Assembly: GCA_045601045.1 (NCBI GenBank)
Contig: JAZRZA010000001.1
Location: forward strand, 1-27,717
Direction: 5' to 3'
DNA: 27,717 nt
Source of the DNA: UBA1181 sp045601045
Lineage (GTDB): Bacteria > Bacteroidota > Bacteroidia > Bacteroidales > Paludibacteraceae
Below the pieces are notes generated by a model. That model did no database searches, was not told the origin of the DNA, and saw only the letters and a list, made by a program, of their open reading frames with translations. Shown in pieces: positions 1 through 7,650 of this stretch. Position numbers and translations under genes: made by a program. The number at the start of each line of letters is the position of its first letter. The first letter of the stretch is position 1.

Positions 1-23
1 ATGTCAAAGGAGAAACACTGACG

Positions 24-43
24 AGCGGTGCTTCGGCACTGCT
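24..43. other. UUCG-loop hairpin near the left edge
   Basis: An 8-bp stem (one G-U pair) closes a TTCG tetraloop, with arms at 24-31 and 36-43. Immediately before it, frame 1 reads Met-Ser-Lys-Glu-Lys-His and then TGA at 19-21, so this may be the end of an upstream plus-strand gene followed by a stabilising 3' hairpin. No clear T-run follows on either strand, so a classical terminator is not shown. Confidence 0.3.
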
Positions 44-192
44 GTGTGCAAATGTATAGATTTTCCTTGGAAAAATCGCATAATACCCAAGGTATGCAAA
101 AATAAAAGAAGAAAATTTTTGTTTCAAATGAAAGAACCGTGTAGTGGGATAATTAAATATTGTATAACATACACATATTTTAATATTTTTTC

Positions 193-200
193 TATCTTTG
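193..200 (+). promoter_or_regulatory. Putative promoter -7 box of the Rpn-family gene
   Basis: TATCTTTG matches the Bacteroidetes -7 consensus TAnnTTTG and lies 65 bases before the ATG at 265. No TTG/TTTG is seen at the expected -33 distance. The region 44-192 is AT-rich with no convincing gene. Confidence 0.45.
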
Positions 201-264
201 CATCCAGAATCGCTTGTTTTGCAAAGATTCTACCCGTTTTGTTAACTATTAAATTCTTTCAACA

Positions 265-1182
265 ATGGCTAAGTATATCGACTTACGCTGCGACTTCGGT
301 TTCAAACACTGCATGCAGGACGAGGATGTCATGAAGTCTTTTCTAAACGCTATCCTTGAGGGCGAGACCGAACGGATAACAAGTGTCAAATTCGAAAACG
401 TGGAGATGCCACGCGTCACAAAAGGACAACGCGGCGTCACCTTCGACCTGCTCTGTACCACGGAGCGAGGAGAAAACATCCTCATCGAGATGCAGAACTC
501 TTCGCAAAGATACTTCAAAACAAGGGCGATGTTTTATGTCCACAATCTGATGAAAAAGCAGATCACACGAGGAGACAAATGGGAGAAGATGGAGAAGGAC
601 ATCTCCCGCATCTTCGGCATTTTCATCTCTGGGAAAGGGAACCAACTCCTCACCAAAGCGATCACCAGAACTAGTGTGTACGACCGGGACGACCTCACCG
701 AATTTTGGGACCGCATTCATAATTTTTTCTTATCTTTGCCCAAGTTCAAGTTGGACCTAGAGAATATCACCACCAGAGATATTTGGCTATACTTTTTTAA
801 AGATTTGGGAACCATGGATAGAATTGATCCTTCTGTTTACGAAAGAGCGGACGAAGGCTTGCTCAAACTGCTGGAAAAGGCCAAAGTGGCGGCCCTCTCC
901 GAGGAGGAGTACGACCAGTACGAAGCCAGTATGAAGCTCCTCGAGGATGAAATCGACATGGAAGAGCACGGATACAAACTAGGCATGGAGGATGGCATGA
1001 AGTTAGGAATCGAAAAAGGGATTGAGCAGGGGATTGAGCAGGGGATTGAGCAAGGCCGGACGGAAGGATCACACAACCATGCTATAGAAGTTGCCAGAAA
1101 AATGATTCAGCATAATGTGCCCATCGAGGATATCATCTTATTTTCGGGGCTTTCGAAGGAAGAAATCGAGGCTTTAAAATAA
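265..1182 (+). CDS. Rpn family recombination-promoting nuclease / PD-(D/E)XK transposase-like protein
   Basis: A 305-residue protein of the Rpn (YhgA-like, PDDEXK_2) family, whose members are DNA endonucleases linked to recombination. The N-terminus has the family signature around Asp10-Phe-Gly-Phe-Lys. The nuclease core is visible as Phe60-Asp61 and then Ile-Glu75-Met-Gln77 about 14 residues later, matching the D...ExQ active site. The C-terminal third (about 235-275) is a charged helical tail of G-x-E-x-G repeats, including three copies of Gly-Ile-Glu-Gln, typical for the family. The ATG at 265 is the first start that keeps the conserved N-terminus. The gene stands alone between its own putative promoter and a terminator-like hairpin. 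Cellular role is unknown. Despite the transposase label in databases, no terminal inverted repeats were seen around it. Confidence 0.88.
   Translation: MAKYIDLRCDFGFKHCMQDEDVMKSFLNAILEGETERITSVKFENVEMPRVTKGQRGVTFDLLCTTERGENILIEMQNSSQRYFKTRAMFYVHNLMKKQITRGDKWEKMEKDISRIFGIFISGKGNQLLTKAITRTSVYDRDDLTEFWDRIHNFFLSLPKFKLDLENITTRDIWLYFFKDLGTMDRIDPSVYERADEGLLKLLEKAKVAALSEEEYDQYEASMKLLEDEIDMEEHGYKLGMEDGMKLGIEKGIEQGIEQGIEQGRTEGSHNHAIEVARKMIQHNVPIEDIILFSGLSKEEIEALK
1018..1053 (+). repeat. Three tandem 12-bp repeats in the Rpn gene
   Basis: The unit GGGATTGAGCAG occurs three times head to tail (1018-1029, 1030-1041, 1042-1053, last base changed) and encodes Gly-Ile-Glu-Gln each time. A diverged fourth unit (GIEK) precedes it. 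Copy-number change by slippage would stay in frame. Confidence 0.9.
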
Positions 1183-1205
1183 GTCAGAGACTTAGATGAA
1201 TAGAA

Positions 1206-1247
1206 AGGCGCCCACATACAAAATGCGAGCGCCTCTTTTCTTTTTTA
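1206..1247 (+). terminator. Rho-independent terminator after the Rpn gene
   Basis: A 6-bp stem AGGCGC/GCGCCT (1206-1211 with 1229-1234) is followed by a pyrimidine tract of mostly T. It starts 24 bases after the stop codon. Read on the minus strand the same stem is followed by TTTCTATTC, so it may also serve the converging guaD end. Confidence 0.6.
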
Positions 1248-1297
1248 CCATCAACTGACGTACCCACTTCTGGGCGGAATGCTATGGCACATGCGCC

Positions 1298-1318
1298 AGG
1301 GCGTATGCAATACGCCCT
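1298..1318. other. Perfect 9-bp palindromic hairpin after guaD
   Basis: AGGGCGTAT and ATACGCCCT flank a GCA loop, placed 3-23 bases past the stop of the minus-strand guanine deaminase gene. It lacks a T-run, so it may be an mRNA 3' stabiliser or a dispersed REP-like element rather than a terminator. Confidence 0.5.
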
Positions 1319-1320
1319 TA

Positions 1321-1794
1321 CTAATATTCGATTTTATCCTCTTTTTCGGTCCACATTCTAAACACCTCCATCGCCTCATCCCGCAAGATTTGCTCTCTTG
1401 GCATAAAGCGCTTGGAAACAGGCTTGTCCAGCTCCTCGTAGATGAACTGGTCATCAAAGCCGATCGACTTGGCATCCTCCTTTTGGTTGGCGTAGAAGTA
1501 GCGGTCGATATGCGCCCAATACATGGCGGAAAGACACATTGGACAAGGTTCACAAGAGGCATACAAAACGCAGCCTGACAAATCAAATGTATTGAGTTTC
1601 TTACAAGCCTTACGGATAGCCATCACCTCCGCATGGGCAGTAGGATCATTGTTTTTCGTAACCTGATTATTGGAAGAGGCCACAACGACACCATCTTTCA
1701 CAATCACCGCACCGAAAGGGCCGCCACCATTCTCCACACTCTTCTTGGAGATGGCGATCGCTTTTCTCATAAATTTCAAATCCGCTTTTTCCAT
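1321..1794 (-). CDS. guaD: Guanine deaminase (nucleoside deaminase family)
   Basis: A 157-residue cytidine-deaminase-fold enzyme, predicted to deaminate guanine to xanthine in purine salvage. Zinc ligands and catalytic residues are His54-Ala-Glu56 and Cys84-Pro-Met-Cys87. Features specific to the small bacterial guanine deaminases (B. subtilis GuaD type) rather than TadA are present: length near 156, the block around Gly112-Phe-Asp-Asp-Gln-Phe-Ile-Tyr, and a C-terminal Glu-Tyr ending, where the last tyrosine contributes to the active site of the domain-swapped dimer. It starts two bases after the stop of the upstream acyltransferase gene, so it is the last gene of the murA operon. TadA or another nucleobase deaminase is the alternative, but is less likely because of the FDD block and C-terminal Tyr. 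Confidence 0.85.
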   Translation of the reverse strand: MEKADLKFMRKAIAISKKSVENGGGPFGAVIVKDGVVVASSNNQVTKNNDPTAHAEVMAIRKACKKLNTFDLSGCVLYASCEPCPMCLSAMYWAHIDRYFYANQKEDAKSIGFDDQFIYEELDKPVSKRFMPREQILRDEAMEVFRMWTEKEDKIEY

Positions 1795-1796
1795 AA

Positions 1797-3080
1797 CTAA
1801 TCCTCCTCTTTTGAATCGTCCTTCTTGGAAGAAGGTTGAATCGGCGTCGTATCTTTATACATGCCGTTTTTCGCGTTTTCGGAAATGGCTTTCAACGACT
1901 CGATGGTGTACTCCACATCCTTCATGGTATGAAGCGTGGTTGGAATCAATCGAACCATCACCTTTCCTTGCGCGATATATGGATAAATCAAATTCACACA
2001 GAAGATACCAAACGCCTCGCGCATGTGCATCATGGTATGAATAGCCTCCATCATATTGTCCACGCTCAAATAGACAGGTGTGACAGGAGACTCCGTGTTA
2101 CCGATATCAAGCCCCGCTTTACGAAGCCCCTTCTGCAACGCATGGGTAATCTCCCACAAATTTTTTCTCAGTTCAGGATGCGCGGCAAGGTAATCCAAAC
2201 GAGCGATGGCACTCGCTGTTATGGCAGAAGGCAACGCCTCTGAGAAGGTTTGGGAACGCATATTGTATCGGAGATAATTGATGACCGTCTCGCTGCCTGC
2301 GACAAAACCGCCCGAGACGCTCAACGCCTTACCGAAAGTGGCCACCAAAAGATCCACCTTGTCCATCACACCGAAATGGTCCGCTACGCCAATACCGTTA
2401 GGTCCCACCGTACCGAAGCCATGGGCATCCTCGACCACCAACATAAAATCGTACTTCTCTTTCAACGCCGCGATTTTATCCAACGGAGAGAATTCGCCCG
2501 TCACACCGATCACACCCTCCGTCACCAAGAGGACTCCTCCGCCCAACTCCTGAGCGGTCTCCGATGCCTTCTTCAACTGCGCTTCGATACTCTCGATGTC
2601 ATTCTTGTGGTAGGCGAAACGACGGGTAAGTTGGGATTTGATGCCATCATGGATACTGGAGTGCGCCTCCGAATTGTAGACAATGGTATCGTTACGTCCG
2701 CAAAGACTATCAATGACGGAGATCATTCCCTGATAGAAGGAGTTCAACACGAAGGCATCCTCCATCTTCACGAAATCGGCGATCTTATCCTCCAACTCCT
2801 CATGCAAGAAGGTGTTTCCTGTCATCAAACGGGAACCCATCGGATGAGAGAGGCCATACTGGGCCACCCACTCCATCTCCTGCTTGCGGATTTCGGGATT
2901 GTTGGCCAAGCCGAAATAGTTATTCATACCCCAATTGAGCACCTCTTTGCCACGGAAAGTCATTCTCGGTCCCACTTCTCCCTCCAATTTAGGGAACATA
3001 AAGTAGCCGTACGCCTGCTTACTCCACTGGCCCAATGCGCCAGGGTTATTCTCAATTCTATCTAATATATTCATTTTCAA
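1797..3080 (-). CDS. Alpha-oxoamine synthase family PLP enzyme (serine palmitoyltransferase / KBL-like)
   Basis: A 427-residue fold-type I PLP enzyme of the alpha-oxoamine synthase family, which joins an amino acid to an acyl-CoA/ACP thioester with loss of CO2. The Schiff-base lysine is Lys251 in Thr-Phe-Gly-Lys-Ala-Leu. The cofactor-binding Asp218-Ala-His220 and the His140 of Glu-Ala-His-Ser-Ser are also present. Serine palmitoyltransferase (sphingolipid synthesis, common in Bacteroidales), 2-amino-3-ketobutyrate CoA ligase and related enzymes share these motifs, so the substrate is not fixed by sequence. The last roughly 30 residues are a hydrophilic Lys/Asp/Glu-rich tail beyond the usual end of the family. 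The ATG at 3080 is 8 bases after the PBP stop; an ATG two codons later is also possible. Its place between a peptidoglycan synthase and guaD suggests cotranscription, not necessarily a shared pathway. Confidence 0.85.
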   Translation of the reverse strand: MKMNILDRIENNPGALGQWSKQAYGYFMFPKLEGEVGPRMTFRGKEVLNWGMNNYFGLANNPEIRKQEMEWVAQYGLSHPMGSRLMTGNTFLHEELEDKIADFVKMEDAFVLNSFYQGMISVIDSLCGRNDTIVYNSEAHSSIHDGIKSQLTRRFAYHKNDIESIEAQLKKASETAQELGGGVLLVTEGVIGVTGEFSPLDKIAALKEKYDFMLVVEDAHGFGTVGPNGIGVADHFGVMDKVDLLVATFGKALSVSGGFVAGSETVINYLRYNMRSQTFSEALPSAITASAIARLDYLAAHPELRKNLWEITHALQKGLRKAGLDIGNTESPVTPVYLSVDNMMEAIHTMMHMREAFGIFCVNLIYPYIAQGKVMVRLIPTTLHTMKDVEYTIESLKAISENAKNGMYKDTTPIQPSSKKDDSKEED

Positions 3081-3088
3081 TCACTAAA

Positions 3089-5482
3089 TTATTCGAACAA
3101 AATCATCTCCGGAACCTCCTCGGCATTCGGATCCACCTTCTCGTTCGCATTCGGGCAGAGATACTTATCCGTCACAATGAACGGCTCTGTCCTTGAGTAG
3201 CCAAGAGAAGCATCATTATACACTTTGTTCATATACGTACCCCAAACAGGCAAGGCCGTTGCTGATCCTTGACCATTTCTGAGGTTATCGAAGTGGATAT
3301 CCCTATCCTCACCTCCTACCCATACACCGGTGATCAAATTTGGCACAAAGCCCATAAACCAACCATCGGAGTTATTTTGTGTGGTACCTGTCTTTCCTGC
3401 CACAGGAGTTTCCCATCCCAAACTATACTTATAGCTCTTGGTCCTCAAACGCAAACCAGTACCTCCATTGACAACGCCTTGCAACATGGAGATCATCTTG
3501 TAAGCGGTCTGTTCGCTGAAAATCTCATTCATACGAGGCACGAAAGTCGCCACCACATTGCCTTTATTATCTTCTATACGGGTCACAAATAGCGGTTCTG
3601 TTTGAATTCCCTTGTTGGCAAATGCGGTATAAGCCGCAGTCATCTCACTGACAGAGACATCCGCAATTCCCAAACACAATGAAGGAACCGGATCTATATG
3701 GTTCTTCAAGCCAAACGAATGAAGCAACTTCACGAAACTCTCAGGTCCCAATTGCTTGATCAAATATGCGGAAATCCAGTTGTTCGATGTCTGCAAACCA
3801 CGACGGATGGTAATCATCTGTCCCACCTCTTTCTTACCCTCTTCACCATACGGCACATTTCTTGGCTCCCAAATCTCTCCGGAAGGCAACAAAACCTGTG
3901 GCTGAACATTTGGCACAAGGTCACATGGAGACATTCCATCCTCCATCGCCAAAGCGTAAAGGAACGGTTTGATGGTAGATCCCACCTGACGACGACCAGT
4001 GCTCACCAAGTCATATTGGAAGAAATTGAAGTCAATACCGCCCACATAAGCCTTCACATGACCATTGAAAGGATCGATGGACATCATGGCGGATCGCAAG
4101 AAGGACTTGGCGTAACGAATGGAATCCATCGGTGTCATCACGGTATCCTTGCTACCCTTCTCCCAATCAAAGACATGCATCGCCACTTGCGCCGTGTCGA
4201 AATAGGCCTTGATTTGCGCATCCTTCATCTTTTCCTCGTATTTCATGCTACGGTATCTGTCGGACATTCTCATGGCGCGCACCAAAATAGAATCGACTTG
4301 GGCCTGCGTGGATTTGTTGGAGAATGGCGCCTTTTTGTGTTTTTGGCCGCTCTTCTCCTTGAAGAACAATGGCTGCATATAACCACCCACGTATTCCTTG
4401 ACCGCATCCTCCGCATATTGCTGCATACGGGAATCAATCGTAGTATAAATCTTCAAACCATCCTCATACAAATTATAAGGAGAGCCATCTGGCTTCGTAT
4501 TTTTATTACACCATCCATAAAGCGGGTCGCTTACCCACGCGAGGGAATCCTCATAGAATTTCTGACTTTGCCACTTGGCGTAATCGGAACGGACTGGCAT
4601 CGGAGCCGTCAACACAATTCTCAAATATTCACGGAAATAAGGAGCAAGACCCAACTTGTGGTCCACTTTCTGGAATTTCAACGTAATATCCAATTGAGAC
4701 AAGGAGTCGCACTCCGCCTGTGTGATTTTGCCATATTTAGCCATTTGGGAGAGCACCGTATTGCGTCGTGCCTTACACCTATCCCTTCGATCCGAACGAT
4801 TCGGATTATACAGGGATGGATTCTGCAACATACCCACCAACAAAGCGGACTCTTCTATACTCAAATCGTTTGGTTGTTTGCTGAAATAGACCTGCGAAGC
4901 GGACTTAACACCCACCGCGTTGTTCACAAAGTCGAATTTATTCAAGTAGAGGGTAATGATCTCCTCCTTGGTATAATACTTCTCCAACTTCACGGCGATC
5001 ACCCACTCACATAACTTCTGCTTGGTACGTTCCCACTTATCCTTCGCACGTTTATCCGTAAAGAGCAACTTGGCCAACTGCTGGGAAACGGTACTACCTC
5101 CACCCTTGTCTTGTCCCATCAAGAGCGTTTTCACAGCGACACGCAACAAAGCGTCGCCATCGATTCCCGAATGCTCATAATAGCGGGCATCCTCGGTGGA
5201 GATCAAGGCATCTATCATGTATGGGGAAATCTCCTCGTAAGGGGTGAACACACGATTCTGGCCCTTCTTGAAATAGCGGCCTAACACCTTCGAATCGCAA
5301 GAATAGATTTCCGTCGCGAATACATTCTTCGGATTCAACATCTCCTCAACATCTGGCAAATAACCGATTTTTCCGTCGGCAATACCCTTAAAAATCATAT
5401 ATGCGGAGAAGATTCCCAAGAAAAAGAGAACCCAAAAAACAATCAATATGATAGTACCAACTTTTACCTTTCCCTTAGCCAT
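3089..5482 (-). CDS. Class A penicillin-binding protein (PBP1A-type, bifunctional)
   Basis: A 797-residue membrane-anchored enzyme that polymerises lipid II glycan strands and cross-links the peptides. Residues about 8-32 form a single N-terminal membrane anchor. The glycosyltransferase-51 domain (about 55-245) shows the catalytic Glu97 in Thr-Glu-Asp-Ala-Arg, the motif Gly-Gly-Ser-Thr-Val-Ser-Gln-Gln (128-135) and the second motif around Glu159. The transpeptidase domain (about 450-760) has Ser502-Thr-Ile-Lys505 (SxxK nucleophile), Ser566-Asn-Asn568 (SxN) and Lys697-Thr-Gly-Thr-Thr (KTG). A basic linker of about 150 residues separates the two. It follows murA by 40 bases and precedes the acyltransferase gene by 8, so it is in the same minus-strand operon. 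All catalytic motifs are intact. Confidence 0.95.
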   Translation of the reverse strand: MAKGKVKVGTIILIVFWVLFFLGIFSAYMIFKGIADGKIGYLPDVEEMLNPKNVFATEIYSCDSKVLGRYFKKGQNRVFTPYEEISPYMIDALISTEDARYYEHSGIDGDALLRVAVKTLLMGQDKGGGSTVSQQLAKLLFTDKRAKDKWERTKQKLCEWVIAVKLEKYYTKEEIITLYLNKFDFVNNAVGVKSASQVYFSKQPNDLSIEESALLVGMLQNPSLYNPNRSDRRDRCKARRNTVLSQMAKYGKITQAECDSLSQLDITLKFQKVDHKLGLAPYFREYLRIVLTAPMPVRSDYAKWQSQKFYEDSLAWVSDPLYGWCNKNTKPDGSPYNLYEDGLKIYTTIDSRMQQYAEDAVKEYVGGYMQPLFFKEKSGQKHKKAPFSNKSTQAQVDSILVRAMRMSDRYRSMKYEEKMKDAQIKAYFDTAQVAMHVFDWEKGSKDTVMTPMDSIRYAKSFLRSAMMSIDPFNGHVKAYVGGIDFNFFQYDLVSTGRRQVGSTIKPFLYALAMEDGMSPCDLVPNVQPQVLLPSGEIWEPRNVPYGEEGKKEVGQMITIRRGLQTSNNWISAYLIKQLGPESFVKLLHSFGLKNHIDPVPSLCLGIADVSVSEMTAAYTAFANKGIQTEPLFVTRIEDNKGNVVATFVPRMNEIFSEQTAYKMISMLQGVVNGGTGLRLRTKSYKYSLGWETPVAGKTGTTQNNSDGWFMGFVPNLITGVWVGGEDRDIHFDNLRNGQGSATALPVWGTYMNKVYNDASLGYSRTEPFIVTDKYLCPNANEKVDPNAEEVPEMILFE

Positions 5483-5503
5483 ATTTCATATAATTTGTAT
5501 CTG

Positions 5504-5532
5504 CAAAAGTAATAATAAATCGTTATTCCAAA
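5504..5532 (-). promoter_or_regulatory. Possible internal promoter before the PBP gene
   Basis: On the minus strand TACTTTTG (5511 to 5504) matches the -7 consensus and TTTG lies at 5532-5529 inside the murA end. The 17-base spacing is short of the usual 19 or so, so this is tentative. It could allow separate expression of the PBP-acyltransferase-guaD part. Confidence 0.3.
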
Positions 5533-6830
5533 CGCATGATCTTCGCTCCAATTGCATTCAGACGTCCATCAATGTCCTCGTAACCGCGGTCGATCTGCTC
5601 GATGTTGCTGATGGTGCTGGTGCCATTGGCGCTCATCGCGGCAATCAACAAAGCGATTCCCGCACGGATATCAGGAGAGCTCATCTTGGAGGCGCGCAGC
5701 TGATTCTCGTGTCCCAATCCGATCACCGTCGCGCGGTGCGGATCGCACAAAATGATCTGCGCTCCCATATCAATCAATTTATCCACGAAGAACAAACGGC
5801 TTTCGAACATTTTTTGGTGGATCAACACACTTCCCCTCGCTTGGGTAGCCACCACCAAGAATACACTGAGCAAGTCCGGCGTCAGACCTGGCCAAGGCGC
5901 ATCCGCAAAGGTCATGATGGATCCGTCAATAAAAGTGTCAATGGTATAGTGCTCTTGTTTAGGGATATAAATGTCATCCCCGCGTCGTTCGATGACGATA
6001 CCCAATTTGCGGAAGCAATCCGGGATCATGCCCAACTGGTCGTAGCAGACATTTTTAATGGTAATCTCCGAATGAGTCATCGCCGCCATTCCGATGAAAC
6101 TACCAATCTCAATCATATCAGGGAGGATCAAATGGTCGTAACCGCCCAACGCTTCCACACCCTCAATCGTCAGCAGGTTGGAACCGATACCGGTGATGTG
6201 GGCGCCCATGCCGTTCAACATCTTGCAAAGTTGTTGGATATAGGGTTCACATGCCGCATTGTAGATAGTGGTCGTTCCCTTCGCCAAAACAGCAGCCATC
6301 ACGATATTGGCGGTTCCCGTCACGGATGCCTCATCCAAAAGCATATAGGCGCCATTTAATTTTTTAGCGGTGACACGGTATAATTTGCCTTCATCATCGT
6401 AGGAAAAATCGGCACCCAATTTCTGAATGCCCAAGAAGTGGGTATCCAAACGACGACGGCCGATCTTATCACCACCCGGTTTAGGGACAATGGCCAAACC
6501 GAAGCGTGAAACCAACGGACCCGCCAACATGACAGATCCTCGAAGGGAGGCGCATTTTCTGTAAAAATCAGCGGAGTTCATATAGTCAAGGTTCACATCA
6601 TCCGCCTGGAAGGAGTAACACCCCTTCTTGATAAGGTTCACCTTCACACCCATATCACGCAAAAGCGAGATGAGGTTATTGACGTCCAATATATCGGGGA
6701 TATTCGAGATGGTCACCTTCTTGGAGGTAAGCAACACGGCGCAGATCACCTCCAACGCCTCATTCTTCGCACCTTGTGGGACAATCTCCCCACACAATGG
6801 ATGACCACCCTCAATCAAAAACTTTGCCAT
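5523..6830 (-). CDS. murA: UDP-N-acetylglucosamine 1-carboxyvinyltransferase
   Basis: A 435-residue cytosolic enzyme for the first committed step of peptidoglycan synthesis, transfer of enolpyruvate from PEP to UDP-GlcNAc. The N-terminal Gly20-Ala-Lys22-Asn23 substrate-binding motif, the mobile-loop motif Pro-Gly-Gly-Asp121-Lys-Ile-Gly and the late Asp319 (general base, in Leu-Thr-Pro-Asp) are all visible. The loop residue that is Cys115 in E. coli MurA is Asp121 here, the variant known to make MurA insensitive to fosfomycin. Length and motif order fit the family. The start at 6830 gives the expected Lys-Phe-Leu-Ile-Glu-Gly-Gly beginning. It sits 24 bases after the DUF4290 gene and 40 before the PBP gene, in a leftward operon. 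Confidence 0.97.
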   Translation of the reverse strand: MAKFLIEGGHPLCGEIVPQGAKNEALEVICAVLLTSKKVTISNIPDILDVNNLISLLRDMGVKVNLIKKGCYSFQADDVNLDYMNSADFYRKCASLRGSVMLAGPLVSRFGLAIVPKPGGDKIGRRRLDTHFLGIQKLGADFSYDDEGKLYRVTAKKLNGAYMLLDEASVTGTANIVMAAVLAKGTTTIYNAACEPYIQQLCKMLNGMGAHITGIGSNLLTIEGVEALGGYDHLILPDMIEIGSFIGMAAMTHSEITIKNVCYDQLGMIPDCFRKLGIVIERRGDDIYIPKQEHYTIDTFIDGSIMTFADAPWPGLTPDLLSVFLVVATQARGSVLIHQKMFESRLFFVDKLIDMGAQIILCDPHRATVIGLGHENQLRASKMSSPDIRAGIALLIAAMSANGTSTISNIEQIDRGYEDIDGRLNAIGAKIMRLE

Positions 6831-6854
6831 GGCACTACGCTATAAATCAAAACG

Positions 6855-7454
6855 TTACTTTTTCTTTTTCTTTTTGGAAGATGATTGGGTTTGTCCCGCC
6901 AACAGATCCTTGCAATCCTCCAAAGTCACCTCTTCGCTGGACAAACGGATATCGCCCTTCGAGAGATCCCTAAGGTCGTCGAAAATCTTCTGATCCGCCA
7001 CCCCATCCTTGTTGTACATGATGTAGCACTTTTTCATGTAGTTGGCGATATAAATGGAGAGTTCACGTTTCTCCTCCTCATCTGTCAAAGAGGCCGCCTT
7101 CTCGATCATTCCCTGAATCAATTTACCATAATGCCTGAACTTGATCTGTCTTGGCTCGGAATAAGGCACGCGGTTAGGATCCGCTTTCAAACTCTCCCTT
7201 TCCACCACCTCATAAGGATAGTCGATATCCAATTTGAAATCAGACATAATGGCGAGATGGTCCCACAACAAATGTTTGAATTCAGTCAGATCACGCAACT
7301 GAGGGAAGAGATTTCCCATCGTCGAAATGATGGAATAGGCACAGTCCGTACGTTCATTTCTATCCTCAATTGTCAAACAGTAATCCACCATGTTTTGGAT
7401 GTTTCTACCATACTCCGGCAAAACAAGGCGCTTCATTTTTGTGTTATATCTCAT
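6855..7454 (-). CDS. DUF4290 domain-containing protein
   Basis: A 199-residue soluble, charged, probably helical protein of the Bacteroidetes-specific DUF4290 family, function unknown. The recognisable opening is Leu-Val-Leu-Pro-Glu-Tyr-Gly-Arg-Asn-Ile near residue 15, and the C-terminus is a Ser/Lys tail ending in six lysines. I chose the ATG at 7454, which gives the usual short lead-in Met-Arg-Tyr-Asn-Thr; a TTG four codons upstream (7466) is the alternative. It is the first gene of the operon and lies 24 bases upstream of murA, a pairing I recall from other Bacteroidetes. That linkage suggests, but does not prove, a role tied to envelope growth. Confidence 0.85.
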   Translation of the reverse strand: MRYNTKMKRLVLPEYGRNIQNMVDYCLTIEDRNERTDCAYSIISTMGNLFPQLRDLTEFKHLLWDHLAIMSDFKLDIDYPYEVVERESLKADPNRVPYSEPRQIKFRHYGKLIQGMIEKAASLTDEEEKRELSIYIANYMKKCYIMYNKDGVADQKIFDDLRDLSKGDIRLSSEEVTLEDCKDLLAGQTQSSSKKKKKK

Positions 7455-7534
7455 ATTGCTAATCAATTACAATTTTTTATGAAACGGATACCCTACTTTA
7501 CGGCATCCACAGCCAAGGGGGTGGCCATACCTTG

Positions 7535-7542
7535 CAAAGATA
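7535..7542 (-). promoter_or_regulatory. Putative -7 box for the DUF4290-murA operon
   Basis: Read on the minus strand, 7542 to 7535 is TATCTTTG, a full match to TAnnTTTG, about 80 bases before the chosen ATG. No -33 TTG at standard spacing is seen. Confidence 0.45.
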
Positions 7543-7610
7543 CGACAAAAAATCCTTAATTCTATGATTTTTTAACCATTAATTATAACAAATCCAAGCG
7601 CTAAATTCAC

Positions 7611-7618
7611 TAACTTTG
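7611..7618 (+). promoter_or_regulatory. Putative -7 box for the apbE operon
   Basis: TAACTTTG matches TAnnTTTG and lies 32 bases before the apbE ATG. It sits in the 196-base divergent spacer shared with the DUF4290-murA operon. The -33 element is not clear. Confidence 0.45.
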
Positions 7619-7650
7619 TCTTTCAAACCAACATTATCACCCAGCCATCA

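Noticed and set aside
265..1182. Rpn gene as an insertion sequence
   Set aside because: No terminal inverted repeats or target duplications were found; a single-gene Rpn locus is enough.
3698..5014. 438-residue plus-strand open frame
   Set aside because: It lies antisense to the PBP gene, is rich in His, Leu and Ile, and has no family motif; the PBP on the other strand has all catalytic motifs.
7455..7466. TTG start four codons upstream for the DUF4290 gene
   Set aside because: The ATG at 7454 gives the normal family N-terminus.
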